NCBI GenBank assembly: GCA_037952775.1
Contig: JBANAY010000003.1
Location: 8,184,001-8,248,000, forward strand
DNA from: Clonostachys chloroleuca
Lineage: Eukaryota; Ascomycota; Sordariomycetes; Hypocreales; Bionectriaceae
Length of the DNA: 64,000 bases
Direction of reading: 5' to 3'
In this document: one piece after another, positions 11,654-22,018 of the stretch
How positions within the stretch are numbered: position 1 is the stretch's first letter
How the letters are laid out: each line of letters begins with the position of its first letter
Position numbers and translations under genes: made by a program
Notes under the pieces: generated by a model
The model's database searches: none
What the model saw: only the letters and a program-made list of their open reading frames with translations
What the model was told of the DNA's origin: nothing

Positions 11654-13219
11654 CTACTTTCTGCTGAACCATTCTCCTTCATCCTCCAGTCTCTCCCCAC
11701 GGTCAGCAGCAGCGCTCAAGAGCTCATGGATTGTCCACGGCTTGGGAGTGTATCCAGGAACTCCGTTGGTATTCTTGAAGGGAGTTCCCTTTGTTAGAAA
11801 GCTTGCGCATGCTTCATAATTATCGTAGGCATATTGTTGTGGATCGTGGTCCACGATCCAGCTGCCTACCACGTTTGGGAAAGTCTGGCCCTTCTCAAAT
11901 TTGTCCCAGTTGGTCAAATGCCACACCTCACGAGTCTTGAAACCCATCCTTTGCCCACATGAGACGCGTTCAGCCCTAGATACAGCCAGTCAGTAATTGC
12001 GCCGTTTTCCATCTCACAATTACCTCAATGGGCGTATGGAATTACCTCAGATGATTGTGCACCTTCACAGCCAGCGGTGTGTTGTTCTTACCAGCTATGT
12101 GCAAGCAGGCGGCCAGAGAGTACCCGTCTTCAAGGGCCATAGTAGCACCACTAGCTGAGGTAGGAAGAAAGGTATGAGCTGCATCGCCAACTTGGATGAC
12201 ACGGCATTTTGGGGAGGCCCAGTTGTCTCGAGGATTGCGCCACATGAGTTTGAAGTCAACCGCTTCGCGGCCGGGCACAGCGTCAATAACCTCGGATATG
12301 AAAGGGCTCCATCCTTTCACATATGGCAAGGCATAGTCGACGGATCTCTTGTTGGTCCATGTTTCTTCGGCCGTCCCCTCATCCTGGATATAGTGTCAGT
12401 GAATAGCCGAGCCTGTTCTCCGGTCTCGCAGCACAGACCTTGTGTGTGAGTAAAAAGACCATCTGGTCTTTGGACCTCGCTATGATCACATGTACAGATC
12501 CCGGCCCAACAATGATAAAACCCTTTTCGGGGTCATCTCCAAATTTCTCGGCAACCAGTGGTCGCTTCAATGCATACTCAGCTGGGTATGTTGCACGGAA
12601 CATGGCAAAACCAGAGCTGATAGGCGTCTCCTTGAACCCGGAGACAATGTTCCAGGACCTCGAACCTATTCCATCGGCCGCAATAACAATATCAGCAACT
12701 AGATTTGATCCATCCTCTAGGATTATACCGGCTTTTTCATCATCTTCAAAATAGTCCATCACTCGAGTCGAGAATTTGATCTCAATTCCCAGTCTCGCAG
12801 CATACTTATGAAGGGCGTGGTGGAGAGCAACACGACTGATAGTGAGAGGATACTCAACAGTACCAAGGACTGTCCCATCATAAGTACAGATGGTACCAGC
12901 CTTTCCAAAGTGGAAGGCTGAGCAGTACTCGAGGAATCCTGGCCAGTTTTCGGGTGTACGAAGGGCGGAGGATTGAATGGTAATGAAATCTCCTGCAATT
13001 TCATCAACCTAATGCCACCATGTACACAGATAAAACGGAAGACATACCGTAGTCGTTTGTGTCTGGTCGACGCTCGAGAATCCTGACATTGTGCCCCTTG
13101 CGGTAGGCTTCAATGGCAAAGCCCAGGCCGGCTAAGCCAGCACCCACTACCAAAACATCAATGCCGCTTGGATGCTCGCGTGACATAGACAATGCCTGGT
13201 CGATCAAATCTTCACTCAT
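11654..13219 (-). CDS. FAD-dependent monooxygenase (salicylate-hydroxylase-like)
   Basis: Class A flavin monooxygenase of 461 residues, likely cytosolic, of the type that hydroxylates phenolic or other aromatic substrates with NAD(P)H. Four exons were read: 13219-13048, 12992-12439, 12383-12046 and 11975-11654. The introns of 55, 55 and 70 bases all end in AG and keep phase. The GxGxxG dinucleotide fold is VVGAGLAGLGFAIE (about residues 24-37), followed by RILER. The DG motif is IAADGIGSRSW and the second FAD motif is VIQVGDAAHTFLPTSASG, both intact. The N-terminal methionine is followed by a short leader before the Rossmann fold. The donor of intron 2 is the weaker GTCTGT. It is transcribed divergently from the nitroreductase and may have belonged with the VOC and maleylacetate-reductase-like genes nearby. 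The substrate is inferred from family only. Confidence 0.9.
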
Positions 13220-14083
13220 GGTGATTTTGGAGATACAGTGGTTTCGGGAATGGATGTCTGGGGCGAGTTGGTCTCTATCTTATGAAGTTTGGAGGGTTTG
13301 GGCTAATATATGTATATATATATGTATTCTCTCATGTCACTATGAGGGATGTTCACATTTGCGTGATCTACTGCGGCAGTTAGCAGTCAGGCAGTGAAAA
13401 AAAACCCACGCAGACGTTGCGTCGCCCGGACTCTCGATCTCTGTGATGTTCGGAACTGCGGGAGACGCGAAAACTTCACCGGAAAAGGCCCTGGCTCTAC
13501 CTCAAAGTGGCTGGGCCATTCGGGCTCTATTGTGAACCCGAAGCCAAACCCGCTGATACAATCCTGACAAATCGTTTATGTCTTGCTTAATTAAGGAATC
13601 CAGCCGGGGTTTACCTTGTCTGCCGGATTACTTGACTCGTATGTCTGGAGTCGCTGAGTCCACAGGGTTCGTGGATAGTCGGATGTGATGTTGCCGGGAA
13701 TGAGTAAGAGCTTACAAAACACATGTACCTGGCCAACTGAGTTGAATTTGTCTCGGAAAGAAAGTGAGTAGGGCAAATGCGGAGAATGTGGGGAGACTAG
13801 CGACTTTTCAGCTGGATCGCCGGAGTCTATATTGGCTCCGGTTCCAACGTTTGACAGAGGAGACCCTTTGAAGAATCCAGGGCTGGATTTGTTCAAGAAA
13901 GGGGGTGGTTTAGGGGGCGGGTGGTGTTAAAACATAAACAGAGAGGATACGGCATAGAAGTGTTAAAAAGGACAGCATCTTCCCATTGGTGAGCTCTCTC
14001 TTCACTCACTATATTCACCACGCATCTACTTACACCCACACCCACATTTACAACTATCAACTATTCTCCGCAACTCAATCACA
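13220..14083. promoter_or_regulatory. Shared divergent promoter region of FAD monooxygenase and nitroreductase
   Basis: This 864-base region separates two start codons facing away from each other. A (TA)n-rich tract at about 13304-13325 lies about 90 bases upstream of the FAD gene start and may serve as its TATA element. Pyrimidine-rich sequence (14000-14080) precedes the nitroreductase ATG, as is common for well-expressed fungal genes. No gene was found inside. Confidence 0.45.
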
Positions 14084-14701
14084 ATGGCTACCAAGCTATC
14101 CGCCAACCTCCTCTTCCAGCTGGCTAAGCAGCGCCGCTCCTACTATCTTCTCACCAAGGAGCTCCCTATCCCGAACGCTCGCGTCCTCGAGATTGTCAAC
14201 GACGCTGCCCTCCAGACACCCTCCTCCTTCAACAATCAGGCTACCCGTGTTGCGGTTCTCTTTGCCGATGAGCACACCAAGCTTTGGGACATCGCCAAGG
14301 ATGCCCTCAAGGCTATCCTCCCGGCTGACGCCTACCCCACCACCGAGCAGAAGCTCAACATGTTCCAGGCTGCCGCCGGTACCGTGCTCTTCTTCTCGGA
14401 CCAGACCGTCGTCGAAGAATACGCTGCCAAGTTCACTGCCTTTGGGGACAAGTTCCCCCACTGGGCTGGTCAGTCCGCCGCCATCCAGGAGTACCTAACC
14501 TGGACCGGACTTGAGGCTGAGGGTCTTGGGGCCAACCTCCAGCACTATAACCCCTTGATTGACGCAAAGGTTTCGGAGGCCTGGGGCTTTCCCGCCACCT
14601 GGAAGCTCGATGCCCAGCTTGTTTTCGGCGGCAAGACGGGCGAAGCTCGTGACAAGACCTTCCAGCCCCTTCACGAGCGCGTCAAGGTCTTTGGTGCTTA
14701 A
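14084..14701 (+). CDS. Frm2/Hbn1-type nitroreductase
   Basis: FMN-dependent nitroreductase-fold protein of 205 residues, the usual size for the fungal Frm2/Hbn1 group, which is linked to nitro-compound reduction and redox or lipid signalling. The single exon starts MATKLSANLLFQLAKQRRSY. The family landmarks RRSYYLLTKELPIP near the N-terminus, ALQTPSSFNNQATRV and ASxQ-like AGQSAAIQEYLTW, and the C-terminal LGANLQHYNPLIDAKV are all present. Codon use is strongly C-biased at third positions, unlike the neighbouring damaged genes, which suggests high expression and constraint. It is divergent from the FAD monooxygenase. A role in detoxifying nitroaromatics in this locus is inference. Confidence 0.92.
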   Translation: MATKLSANLLFQLAKQRRSYYLLTKELPIPNARVLEIVNDAALQTPSSFNNQATRVAVLFADEHTKLWDIAKDALKAILPADAYPTTEQKLNMFQAAAGTVLFFSDQTVVEEYAAKFTAFGDKFPHWAGQSAAIQEYLTWTGLEAEGLGANLQHYNPLIDAKVSEAWGFPATWKLDAQLVFGGKTGEARDKTFQPLHERVKVFGA

Positions 14702-15239
14702 GTCGGCAACTGGGCATATAGATCTACTCTAAAAGATAATAAACACTGAAGTTTTGGATATTTAAACCATTTCTCATTCCCTTGTATACTCTGAGTCTAT
14801 GGTTGAGTAACCTAGGACTATAGAATAGTTGTAGAAATTGGACTTCAGGCAAACAAGGGTAAGGAAAGGCAGGGAAAACGTCTCACCGATGGGGACACAC
14901 CCTAGAGGGTTCTTTGCTCTAAATTACTTTCGTCTCATATTGTTTCTCTATGATCACGACAAGAATGAAACACGTGTGCGCTTTTTCTCTTGGGCCAGGT
15001 CTGAATTTGTCAGCCAAAGCTTTCGTCCTTCTATCTATATAAAGTGGCCTTCCCTCCTGCTTCCAAATTTTGAAATTGGTCCAACAACCAAGAAATCTCA
15101 TTGCTAAATATACTACTTATTTAGTAATCTCAGACTTTATCTGCTATATTTCTCATTGTCTCTCGGGTATCTACCCCTAGTACCGCTCACACTTTGCTCA
15201 CCTTCTAATTCGCCTCACTTATAGCCGAGATCAGTCATC
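14702..15239. promoter_or_regulatory. Intergenic region with TATA element upstream of VOC gene
   Basis: No gene was found. TATATAAAG at about 15035-15043 is a good TATA match, about 200 bases before the VOC start codon at 15240. The rest is 3' flank of the nitroreductase. Confidence 0.35.
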
Positions 15240-15724
15240 ATGGTACACGCCCAACACCTGGCCATAAGGGTCTCCAACCTCGAGCTCTCTACGCGCTTCT
15301 ACCTCGAGACCTTCAAGGCTAAGAAGGTCCTCAACCACTATTGTAACAGCAAGCACTTCACCGAACTCCTCTTCGGTATCAAGGATACCGAGTACTTGAT
15401 CGGTTTCATTGAGTTGGCTGATGGGTTCGGCCTCGAGCTCATCCAGTTTGTACCTGACGCCAACCCAACCATCGGCGTTCCGCAGCCTCAGGCATCGTTC
15501 ATGCACTTCGCTGTCGCCGTCGACGATGTCGAGGCAACACTGTCTCGTGCCGTCGCCGCCGGAGGCGTGAGCCTCTCCCCCCGGGAGGCTGGGCGCCGAG
15601 CGACCCCGCCAAGTACACCTACCTCAAGGACCCGGATGGAAACGTCATCGAGTTGAATGACACCACATGGCCCCGAATCCTCGCCTCAGCCACCGAACTC
15701 CACCCAGAAGCCGCTCTCCAGTAG
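15240..15724 (+). CDS. VOC/glyoxalase-fold protein, one-base frameshift in a C tract
   Basis: Metal-dependent vicinal-oxygen-chelate family protein of about 161 residues if the frame is restored. The family includes lactoylglutathione lyases and extradiol dioxygenases. The N-terminal half reads HLAIRVSNLELSTRFYLET and FGLELIQFVPDAN, and the second module has FMHFAVAVDDVEATLSRAVAAGG. In the CCCCCC tract at 15577-15582 the frame changes. The next frame continues as WAPSDPAKYTYLKDPDGNVI, then ELND, ending at TAG 15722-15724. DPDGNVIEL is the classic C-terminal metal-ligand segment, so the downstream frame is clearly the true one. Seven Cs would restore it. Either a real slippage mutation or a base-calling error is possible. 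It lies next to a truncated maleylacetate-reductase-like gene. Confidence 0.8.
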
Positions 15725-15985
15725 AATAATGATAACAGGGGCTAGGGATTATGATGCAAGTATCTAGACAGGCCGAGCTCCGGGAACATGGCGAGCCAAG
15801 TGCAGGTGCTACTGGGAGCCTCGGTAGATACGCATTAATGGCCAATATTACAAATACGTCTACCTAGGCATAATGGACCCCAATCAACATAATAGCAATG
15901 GAGATGTAACTATGTATTTAAACGTAATTCCTGCTCCTGCTTGATATCCTTGCCATCAACTCTCTATGTCTTTACTGCTCCCCAT

Positions 15986-16432
15986 CTAGTCGAAAGTCGG
16001 TGTGTTGGGCACTCCTGTACAAATGGAGACGGCTTTACCGAGGCCGACTACTGAGTCGCCGCCTATGGAAACCACATAGTCGACAGCTACTGAGTTGAGG
16101 AAGGCGGTTGCTTCTCCAGTTACAGAGGCCGGCTTGTGTGGCTTTGCGTGGGTAGAAGTGCCGGCCACAGTGATAGAGGCGGCTTGGGTGATATCAGACA
16201 GCCGATTTGCATAGTTACTCTTCCGTAGCGTTGAGAGGAAGAGTGGTCGAGAAATATCGACACGCCTGATATCAGCCGGGAGCTTCCTCGCATGGCCAGA
16301 GCCGAAGATGACTCTGGTTGAAGGGCGTTGTATTTGAAGTATTCCATCTTCGTGGCGGAATTTGCTGAGATTAGCAGTGATGAAGGTCTTGTGTTGCAGG
16401 TCAGGTATGATCTTCACGGCCTTAGGAAACAA
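15986..16432 (-). pseudogene. Truncated maleylacetate-reductase-like (iron-type alcohol dehydrogenase) gene
   Basis: N-terminal fragment of about 148 residues of a protein family usually near 360 residues long. Visible features are STRVIFGSGHARKLPADI, the start of the dehydroquinate-synthase-like fold, then AFLNSVAVDYVVSIGGDS and VVGLGKAVSICTGVP. This corresponds to the cofactor-binding GGGS region, here GGDS. The frame ends soon after, at 15986, and no continuation with metal-ligand histidines is found downstream on the same strand. Maleylacetate reductases complete hydroxyquinol and chloroaromatic degradation to 3-oxoadipate. As it stands the protein lacks the whole C-terminal metal-binding domain and should be inactive. 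It converges on the VOC gene. Confidence 0.7.
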
Positions 16433-16741
16433 CTACGTCAGTAATTAAGTCTGCGGGATGGAGTGCCTCGCATCACAGACAACCTTAGGCAACCATGAAT
16501 GAATGCACTGTTGCTCATCATATTCACTTTAACCCTTTAAGCACGCTCAACACGCAATACGACATCTTGCCACGTTGAAAGGCAAGATCGCAGGACAGGT
16601 GCCACTTACTCCAAAGCCTCCACCTGCGCCGACTAGTACATGTGAAAGCAGTATGACATCATTCAGTCTACAGCTACATCGCAATCGAGGGCTGATGAAG
16701 AAATAGAATCCGCCACTCAGTGAGGCGGTGGAGTACCATGG

Positions 16742-16830
16742 CGGAAGCCCGGATAAGAAGGCGGAAGTCAAACAAAGGTCCGGAAGAGGCGCTTTTTCCG
16801 AGAAGCCGGCTTCCGACCTAAAGTCTTCCG
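16742..16830. repeat. Cluster of CGGAAG / CTTCCG motifs
   Basis: CGGAAG occurs at about 16742, 16762 and 16781, and its inverse CTTCCG at about 16810 and 16825. That makes three direct and two inverted copies within 90 bases. The block borders the AT-rich island that begins near 16880 and could be one end of a decayed mobile element or a binding-site cluster. No transposase was seen. Confidence 0.35.
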
Positions 16831-16869
16831 GCCTCCACTGTAGACGCCCCCTGTTGGACCGAGGTATCG

Positions 16870-17160
16870 TAGAGTTCAGACTTACTAACTAAAGAGCTAA
16901 GGCCTATTTTAATAAGAAGTATCTTATTATATAAGAAAGAGATACTATATAATAAAGCTAGATTATATTTAGTAATAAATAGATAACTATATATAATATC
17001 TCTTTAGGAAATTTAAAAAAAGTAATAAAATATAGTTAGTAATAATAGAGGTCTAAATCCCAGCTTAATAGATATTAAAAAGTAGATAGGTTTTTCTAAG
17101 TAAATTTATCTATATAATTTTATTTTTATTCTAGGAATTTATTCTATTATCCGATGTCCT
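16870..17160. other. AT-rich island
   Basis: About 290 bases of very AT-rich sequence dominated by TA, ATA and TTA steps with no coding character. The abrupt change from the GC-rich motif cluster on its left suggests a RIP-degraded repeat. Confidence 0.45.
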
Positions 17161-17228
17161 GGGACATTCTCTTCTAATGCATTCTATCGAATTATGTCAA
17201 ACCAAAGAGCAGTACTGAAGGCACAGTC

Positions 17229-17930
17229 TTGGGGCCCTTCCACACTCACGAAGCCGAGCACGTCAATGCAGGCAGTCTGATATCGTATAGACCAGATTGC
17301 GAGCCTCTCTTCGTCCTATATAGTTTGAATAATACTGACGGAAAGCCCATCTCATCTCGGGGGCCGAAACCGATATATAGGAGATCGACTCAAAGGGGTT
17401 TTACGACGTATAACACGCAGATAGGACCAGCCCGGATGGCAGAGGGGTTTTAACGAGCGTTGAAACAGGCAACTTTGTATCAAGGCTATTATCCCGGTAC
17501 CATACCCTATTCCGCACGATAGGCCCGTAGGAAAGCTGCCCCAGGCGCTAAATCGTCATCCGTACCGGATTAGCCATATAATGAATATAATGTTTTAATC
17601 ACGCAAGTCCATCTCGAATGCATCTTGACTTAACATCGGCTGATATGCATTTGCAGCATACTCTATGTCAAGGATAATCCTTATAAATCTGCTGATGCCG
17701 TGCTTAGCGTCAAGGGCTCTCCCGTATTCTTAATCAAGAAGGCCGAGGATGAGGATCTGGCAAATCAGTATGGTGTCAAGTTAGGTTCTGCTCTGCCCAC
17801 CTATGACTTTGTCTTGATCACGGATAGAGCTGCAGCAAAACTTCACTGACAGGAGACTAAAGAGGCTATAACTAAGTTGGGTCGCACATTCAGTTTCATT
17901 GACGACTTGCCTATTCCCGACTTAGACTGA
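17229..17930 (+). pseudogene. Unrecognised multiply interrupted gene remnant
   Basis: One reading phase keeps protein-like composition over 700 bases but is broken by stops. It opens MGPFHTHEAEHVNAGSL at 17229 and stops at TAA (17451). It continues RALKQATLYQGYYPGTIPYS and stops again. After a possible AG acceptor at 17655-17656 it reads ILYVKDNPYKSADAVLSVKG, then SPVFLIKKAEDEDLANQYGV, with one TGA at 17847-17849, ending at TGA 17928-17930 with the acidic tail DDLPIPDLD. I do not recognise the family. The pattern of stops suggests a decayed gene or mobile-element reading frame. Confidence 0.35.
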
Positions 17931-18018
17931 AGCAATGCATATAGTTCCTCTCAGTATTTCAACAATCAATCTTAGGCGATGATATTGTGTCTATTTGCAG
18001 CAGCTAGTCCCACTGCCC

Positions 18019-20602
18019 TTAGAGCACCATCCATGTCGGATCAACACCCAGCCCATAGCCCTCGAATGGGAACATCGGAAATTCCAGACCCGACATATCT
18101 TCGTCTGCTACCGTAAAGTCTTGTAGCAAGTTTGGATCTAAAATTGAGGCTAGCAACGTAGAATCTTGCCCCGGGACAGCATGAGAGAACAATGTCCTCG
18201 AGAAATCGCTTCCAGCCTGGCTTGCCATATTGTTCAGGTCTGATTGTCCGGGAGATATGTCATGCTCTTGCTCTGAGTCAGTCCCTTCAGGTCGGGCAGA
18301 TTGATTCTTCTGGTTCTGAACACATGCCTGCGCCACCTCCAAGCCTTCTCGTATCAGATTCGCACTTCGCCGAGCAACAATGGACTCCTCCATTGATTGA
18401 AGAATATCCTGAGCTTTGATGATGTCGTCGAGTAGTTCGTTGCTCGGCACGGCTGCTTGGCCCAGAATAACAACATAGAGGACAACCATCCCGGCACACA
18501 AGGTGTATGTAGAATTGTACCACCAAGTGCGAAAGTAGTGTCGGTTGGTATACGCATTGTACATGACTCGGATTGTATCTCGAGCCGCCTCAAGACATGC
18601 CTCGACGTGTCTTGACATTTGCGCTTTCGTTGAGCTCTTAGGCGATTCTAGGAACGGTCGATGTAGAACAATCTTTGCGTGTAGGTATCTCAGGTGTAGA
18701 ACGAGTTTCTGTTTGGCCGCCCACTCCTCTTCACGGAAAGATATTCTGCCAAAATCAAGGTAATCTGGTAGATGAGCTTTCCAGTCGTCAAGGAGAGTAC
18801 CAAGCTCCTTTGCAACCGCCGACTTTTGCAGCATAGTGAGGCCCTTTGAGTCGTAATATAGTTGTTTCGAGATGCGCCGTAAGATGGCGGCGAAATGCAC
18901 CATCTCGTTGATCATTGCAACGCTGCAGTTCTCGAGTTCAGATCCGTCCGGGGCACTGGAAGATTGGGCTTTGATGCGAGGCAGATCGATCTGATAGTTC
19001 CTAGGCTTCCCAAGACTGCCTCGGCGGCCGGCACTGCAGCTCATTTCTATCTCATGGGAGTAGATGCACCACCAGGTTCGTCGTGCAGCTTTGCGATCTT
19101 CGACTGAATTTGACATGGACTCTCCTGTGATACCAATCGCAAGTGCAGTGCGTACGGCGTGCCCACAGTACAGATAGCAAGCGTGTGGTTTAAGGGCGTT
19201 TTGACAGTAAATCGACTTGGTTGAGTTTAATAAGGCAAGGCCAGAGGATAATGCTTGAGAGGTGGCTCACCATGAGATGAAGGGTTTGGACGCTCTCCAA
19301 TGAGCAAACGTCAAAGACATCTCCGAGTAATGCCCTCGACTTTCGAAAATATTTTTTCGACAGTGTCTGGCTGGATACTGGTAAACTCGAGTTTCGACAC
19401 TCCTTCATACACAGCTTGATATCTCGCTCCAAGTACTGGGATATACCACCAAGTGCCCCAAGCGCTACCACAATGTTGTAGAGGGCAAGGAAATGCCCGA
19501 GGTCCTTGTTCTTCTCAAGTGGTGCATCTACATCCCAGATCTCGTCTTCGCATCGTGCTGCGAATGCAATCGGATCAAGCATGGGATAGATATGATGTAA
19601 ATTGTCCATGCATAGACGGACGTACTCTCGTTCTAACCTCTTCTGGGCCGCTTGAAGAGGACGCTCTGGTACGGGTATTTCCATTGTGACAGGATGAGCG
19701 GATGGACAAGGAATTCCACCGCTCTCCCCATTTGAACCGGCATGTTGATGTGACGTGAGAACATCATCCTGAATTAAGCCCATATAGCTCCCATTTCTTG
19801 TACGGCTCGGCCCAAGACAGGAACCTTCCGGCACGCCCTTTTGATTCTCCGATACATGCGTTGATGTTTTTGGCCTGGGGGGCGGTGCTAGCACTTCGTT
19901 GTTATAAAGGAGATTGACGATGGAAAGGGGTGACCGAGCAGGAAGACCAGGGCCTGAAACAACCCCGTCAGACGTCCATGGGCTATTTTGGTCCTGAACG
20001 GAGGATGATCCGCTGGGTCCACCGCTGGCAAGGGATAGACGTGACACTTCGTTACGGTGGCTGGAGCTTGCATGCCCGGGAGGGAGATGTTGTTGGGCAT
20101 ACGCGAAGAATTGGCTGAGAAGAACAAAGTTGGATGAAGTGCCGTAGAATTCTCTCCCATGAGTTTGCTGGGTGACATCGCCTTCTACGTCCGCGTTGCC
20201 GCCAGCTAGAGACCGCGGCACAAAGGCTTGGGCCAAAGATTAGTATAAGTACATTGTAAATGGGCTACTCATACCTAAACGGTCTGATCCGTGAGTATGC
20301 TCTGGAATCTCACCCCGCCGTGGTGGTTCATCTCCGCCATCTCGAGTAGAGGGTTGGAATGGAAGACAATCTTGCGTAGTTTCTACTTCCCGACCTGAAC
20401 TCGGGACGCGGTTGTTCCTATTATGACCATTCCGCCTTCGAAGTCCATAGGTACACTCATGGAAATGCTTGACGCAGTTCGCGCACGGCTGTCGCTGATC
20501 ACACTTTGCCTTTTTGACACGGCATCGCTGACACGCATGAGATGCGCGTGGTAGATTGCGGCGGCTGGGTAAAGTCTCTGGACGCTGTTTTGGCTCTGCC
20601 AT
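18019..20602 (-). CDS. Zn(II)2Cys6 transcription factor
   Basis: Nuclear regulator of 826 residues. Three exons were read: 20602-20275, 20226-19271 and 19215-18019. The introns are 48 bases (branch TACTAATC) and 55 bases, both phase-consistent. The DNA-binding cluster CQRCRVKKAKCDQRQPCANC begins near residue 24. Next comes a long Ser/Pro-rich linker, then the fungal-specific transcription factor middle domain from about LEREYVRLCMDNLHHIYPML to RRTWWCIYSHEIEMSCSAGR. Splicing at 19270/19215 joins QTLHLM to SIYCQNALKPHACYLYCGHA, which matches the domain's conserved helix and supports the intron. The C-terminus is acidic (DEDMSGLEFPMFPFEGYG), a plausible activation region. It faces AT-rich DNA on its 5' side. 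Targets are unknown; it could have regulated the degraded aromatic genes to its left, which is inference. Confidence 0.92.
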
Positions 20603-22018
20603 GCCGGATAGCTCGGGCTAAGTAGCTCTATGTGCTCATGAAACGGAAAATAGATGCTGATGACGTTGTTTCATCTGTTACTGAATCCCGATAGATAGGA
20701 GGATGAAATGTCTTGGGTTTTGGCAGTGCGCCACGTGGCTGCTAAGAGTGGACGAGCTTGAAAGCAAGTGAAAAAAAAACTAATTTGAGAGCTTCAATAA
20801 CAAGCTGTATTGCTCTCTTTTTGATAAAGAAAGGGGTTGTATACCTTGATTATATAATCCTCTACCAGGTACCCCGCATCCAAGTGAGCTAAATAATGAT
20901 TTATTAATCAAGAGAGTGCTGAGTGGTAACGCGGTATAATTATTAGCTAGAGCTTAATAATTATGAAATTTATTCTCTTTCTCTTCTATATAATAAGTAT
21001 CAAGAAATTATCTTTATTCTTAGTAAGTATAAAACTAGTCTTTATAAATTCTTATATTAAATTTTATTTTACTTTTATAGCTAATATTTTAAAAATATAT
21101 TTATATATCCTTATAGCTAATTTATTATATATAATTAGTTACTTAATTAAATATAATTTTTACTAATTATATATTTAATTTAAAAGCTATATTTAAAATA
21201 TATCTTATTTTTTTCTTTTTAGTAAAATATTAACTATAATTTATTTAACTCTTTCTATAAATAATAAAAATCTATAATTATTTTATACTTAATATAGAAA
21301 TATTTAATTTTAGTTAAATTTTAAATAAAATACTATATTAAGTAGAAAAAGTAATAACTCAGCTTATGATTTATATTAATAAATAGATTTATATTAAGAT
21401 ATAATTAAATTCTTTCAGATATAAGTATTATAGTTCTTACTTTTTTACTTTTTATTAAGTTTTTAATATCCTATAAAGGCTTATATTTATATCTATTTAT
21501 TTTATAGAAGTAAAATAGCATTTCTACTTCCTATAATATATATTACGAACTTCGTACACTTTATGATATTTGAAGTGGTGACGTTCGGCACGCTTAGCGG
21601 AATATAGTCGATGAATAACTGTTAGAATCTGTCTTGGCGGCTTTTAAGCTGACCATAGGAATATTCACTGATTTTTTTTTTGCTCATAAACGCGACAGCA
21701 AACTCAACTACAGCTGCACAGTCGAAACATGGCATCCGATGTCGGCTACGTTCAGAAACGATTCTTTCTAGGGCAGCTTATTCCATCGGACTATTCGGGA
21801 TGGGTGGCAAGTTTAGTTTCTTGATTCTTAGTGGGCAACGGATATAACAGTGCTTGGTACTGAAAGATGAATCACATGAAGAATTGATAATAACTACCTT
21901 ACCCAGGTCCTCACAGATTCCACCACACATTTCAGACCCAATAAAAGACAGCAAATCCGAAACTACCCCACCTTCGCATCGTAGGGCGAGGAGCGGTGCT
22001 GGCGTGAGTGTCAGCGTT
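20603..22018. other. Large AT-rich island and flanks
   Basis: From about 20940 to 21545 the sequence is almost entirely A and T, with long runs of TAATA/TTATA type and no credible gene. The short frame at 20963 is a composition artefact rich in Ile, Leu, Phe and Tyr. This is the strongest AT island in the window and resembles RIP-exhausted repeat DNA. At 21729 a short frame begins MASDVGYVQKRFFLGQLIPS but ends after 31 codons and cannot be extended. Confidence 0.55.

Noticed and set aside
20963..21166. 67-codon frame in the AT island
   Set aside because: Composition is only Ile/Leu/Phe/Tyr/Ser/Lys, as expected from AT-rich non-coding DNA. No homology signal and no start context.
21729..21824. 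Short frame MASDVGYVQKRFFLGQLIPS...
   Set aside because: Ends after 31 codons and no downstream exon with matching phase could be found. It may be a fragment, but there is too little to call.
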